64,000 nucleotides of DNA from contig NZ_JABWGQ010000042.1 of assembly GCF_014595975.1 (NCBI RefSeq), forward strand, positions 62,001 through 126,000, read 5' to 3'. Both the position numbers and the translations under genes were made by a program. The first letter of the stretch is position 1. Each line of letters starts with the position of its first letter. Source of the DNA: Sphingopyxis sp. LK2115 (GTDB lineage Bacteria; Pseudomonadota; Alphaproteobacteria; Sphingomonadales; Sphingomonadaceae). A model generated the notes under the pieces. It searched no databases. It was not told the DNA's origin and saw only the letters and a program-made list of their open reading frames with translations. Below, in pieces: positions 63,331 through 64,000 of the stretch.

Positions 63331-63933
63331 ATGATCATCTATCTGTTGATCGCTGGCGGTTATCTGCTCGGCTCCATCCCGTTCGGCGTGTTGCTGACGC
63401 GCATGTTCGGCGCCGGCGATCTGCGGCGGATCGGGTCGGGCAATATCGGCGCGACCAATGTACTGCGCACGGGGCGCAAGGGGCTGGCGGCGGCGACGCT
63501 GTTGCTCGACGGCGCCAAGGGCGCGGCGGCGGTGCTGCTCGCACGCTGCTTCGCGCCCGAGTTCGGCGACCATGCCGCGATGATCGCGGGCGCCGCGGCG
63601 ATGATCGGCCATTGTTATCCCGTGTGGCTCGGCTTTCGCGGCGGCAAGGGCGTGGCGACGCTGCTTGGCCTTGCGCTCGCGCTCGCCTGGGCCATCGGCC
63701 TGGTCTTTGCGGTGGTGTGGCTCGGCGCGGTGTTTTTGCTGCGCATCTCGTCGCTCGGCGGTATGCTGGGTGCGGTGGCGGCGCCGCTGGCGGCGCTGGC
63801 CTTTGGCTATCCCGTCTATGCCGTCGGCCTTTCGGGACTTGCGGTGATCGTGCTGTGGCGGCACCGCGAGAATATCGCCCGGCTGCGCGCCGGGACCGAA
63901 CCGCGCATTGGCGCCGCGAAAGAGCGCGCGTGA
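63331..63933 (+). CDS. plsY: Glycerol-3-phosphate acyltransferase PlsY
   Basis: An integral membrane enzyme using acyl-phosphate to make lysophosphatidate. At 200 residues it has GSIPFG (about 13-18), GSGNIGATNVLR and GHCYPVWLGFRGGKGVAT, the three conserved cytosolic loops. ATG 63331 follows GGGGAG. The dprA start overlaps its stop by four bases, a frequent sphingomonad order. Confidence 0.95.
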   Translation: MIIYLLIAGGYLLGSIPFGVLLTRMFGAGDLRRIGSGNIGATNVLRTGRKGLAAATLLLDGAKGAAAVLLARCFAPEFGDHAAMIAGAAAMIGHCYPVWLGFRGGKGVATLLGLALALAWAIGLVFAVVWLGAVFLLRISSLGGMLGAVAAPLAALAFGYPVYAVGLSGLAVIVLWRHRENIARLRAGTEPRIGAAKERA

Positions 63934-64000
63934 CGCACGCCGAGCGGCTGGCGCGGCTGCGACTGATCCGCACGCCGCATGTCGGCCCGGTCAGCTGGCA
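63930..64000 (+). CDS. dprA: DprA, 5' end only
   Basis: A GTG overlapping the plsY stop opens a frame to the window edge encoding VTHAERLARLRLIRTPHVGPVSW. This matches the N terminus of DprA, the single-strand-DNA-binding RecA loader of transformation. Only 23 residues are visible. The plsY-dprA order supports the call. Confidence 0.75.
   Translation, partial: MTHAERLARLRLIRTPHVGPVSW

Noticed and set aside
1-64000. Integrated phage, transposon, CRISPR array, or restriction and anti-phage system
   Set aside because: No integrase, transposase, terminase, cas, restriction or toxin-antitoxin motif was found, and no spaced direct repeats of CRISPR length.

Overview
The window is 64 kb of dense, GC-rich chromosome from an alphaproteobacterium, most likely a sphingomonad close to Sphingopyxis. 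That placement is an inference from: C4-type 5-aminolevulinate synthase (hemA), folate-type TrmFO, the gene pairs pgsA-moaD-moaE and plsY-dprA, frequent four-base ATGA/GTGA overlaps, and short dispersed palindromes of the kind common in sphingomonad intergenic DNA. I saw no rRNA, tRNA, insertion sequence, prophage or CRISPR array. Most of the window is core chromosome.

Layout. 1-4.3 kb: an LplT-type MFS gene cut by the window edge, then pgsA-moaD-moaE, oxyR and a small EF-hand protein. 4.4-10.3 kb: trmFO, a YhhN membrane protein, an exported PrxQ-like peroxiredoxin, a DUF952 gene and gyrA. 10.4-14.5 kb: a decayed short-chain dehydrogenase, then a three-gene run of a nucleotidyltransferase-like membrane protein, a DUF2336-like protein and a histidine kinase without the phospho-acceptor histidine. 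14.6-25.6 kb: a Crp/Fnr regulator, pyrG, secG, tpiA, a PpiD-like chaperone, trpE, a 430-base gap holding a probable structured RNA with its own terminator, lolC/E-lolD, a secreted DUF1579-like protein and a glutathione peroxidase. 25.7-35.3 kb: dnaE, an AlkK-like acyl-CoA ligase, a PA0069-type radical SAM protein, moaB, a soluble lytic transglycosylase and a UDG-like protein. 35.4-45.3 kb: ETF-ubiquinone oxidoreductase, a TPR protein with no ordinary start codon, ispE, an N-formylglutamate amidohydrolase, ilvD, a lipoprotein, nnrE-nnrD and an RNA methyltransferase.

45.3-51 kb looks accessory. Two MAPEG paralogues, a family III CoA-transferase and an MFS transporter face a TauD-type dioxygenase and a flavoprotein monooxygenase. 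Their 191-base divergent promoter region carries a perfect 22-bp inverted repeat. 51-55.3 kb is a polyamine island: ornithine decarboxylase, carboxy(nor)spermidine decarboxylase and a Lys1-like carboxy(nor)spermidine dehydrogenase. Together they fit the aspartate-semialdehyde route to spermidine. 55.4-59 kb holds a threonine/serine dehydratase, a lipoprotein and a btaA-btaB pair for betaine-lipid synthesis behind a PHO-box-like repeat. 59-64 kb has a cytochrome b561-YceI fusion, a nitroreductase, hemA, murI, plsY and the first codons of dprA.

The parts most worth following up are the structured RNA at about 22,250-22,404, the 48,856-48,905 palindrome with its two operons, the His-less kinase cassette, the TPR gene with a non-standard start, and the Pho-controlled betaine-lipid operon.
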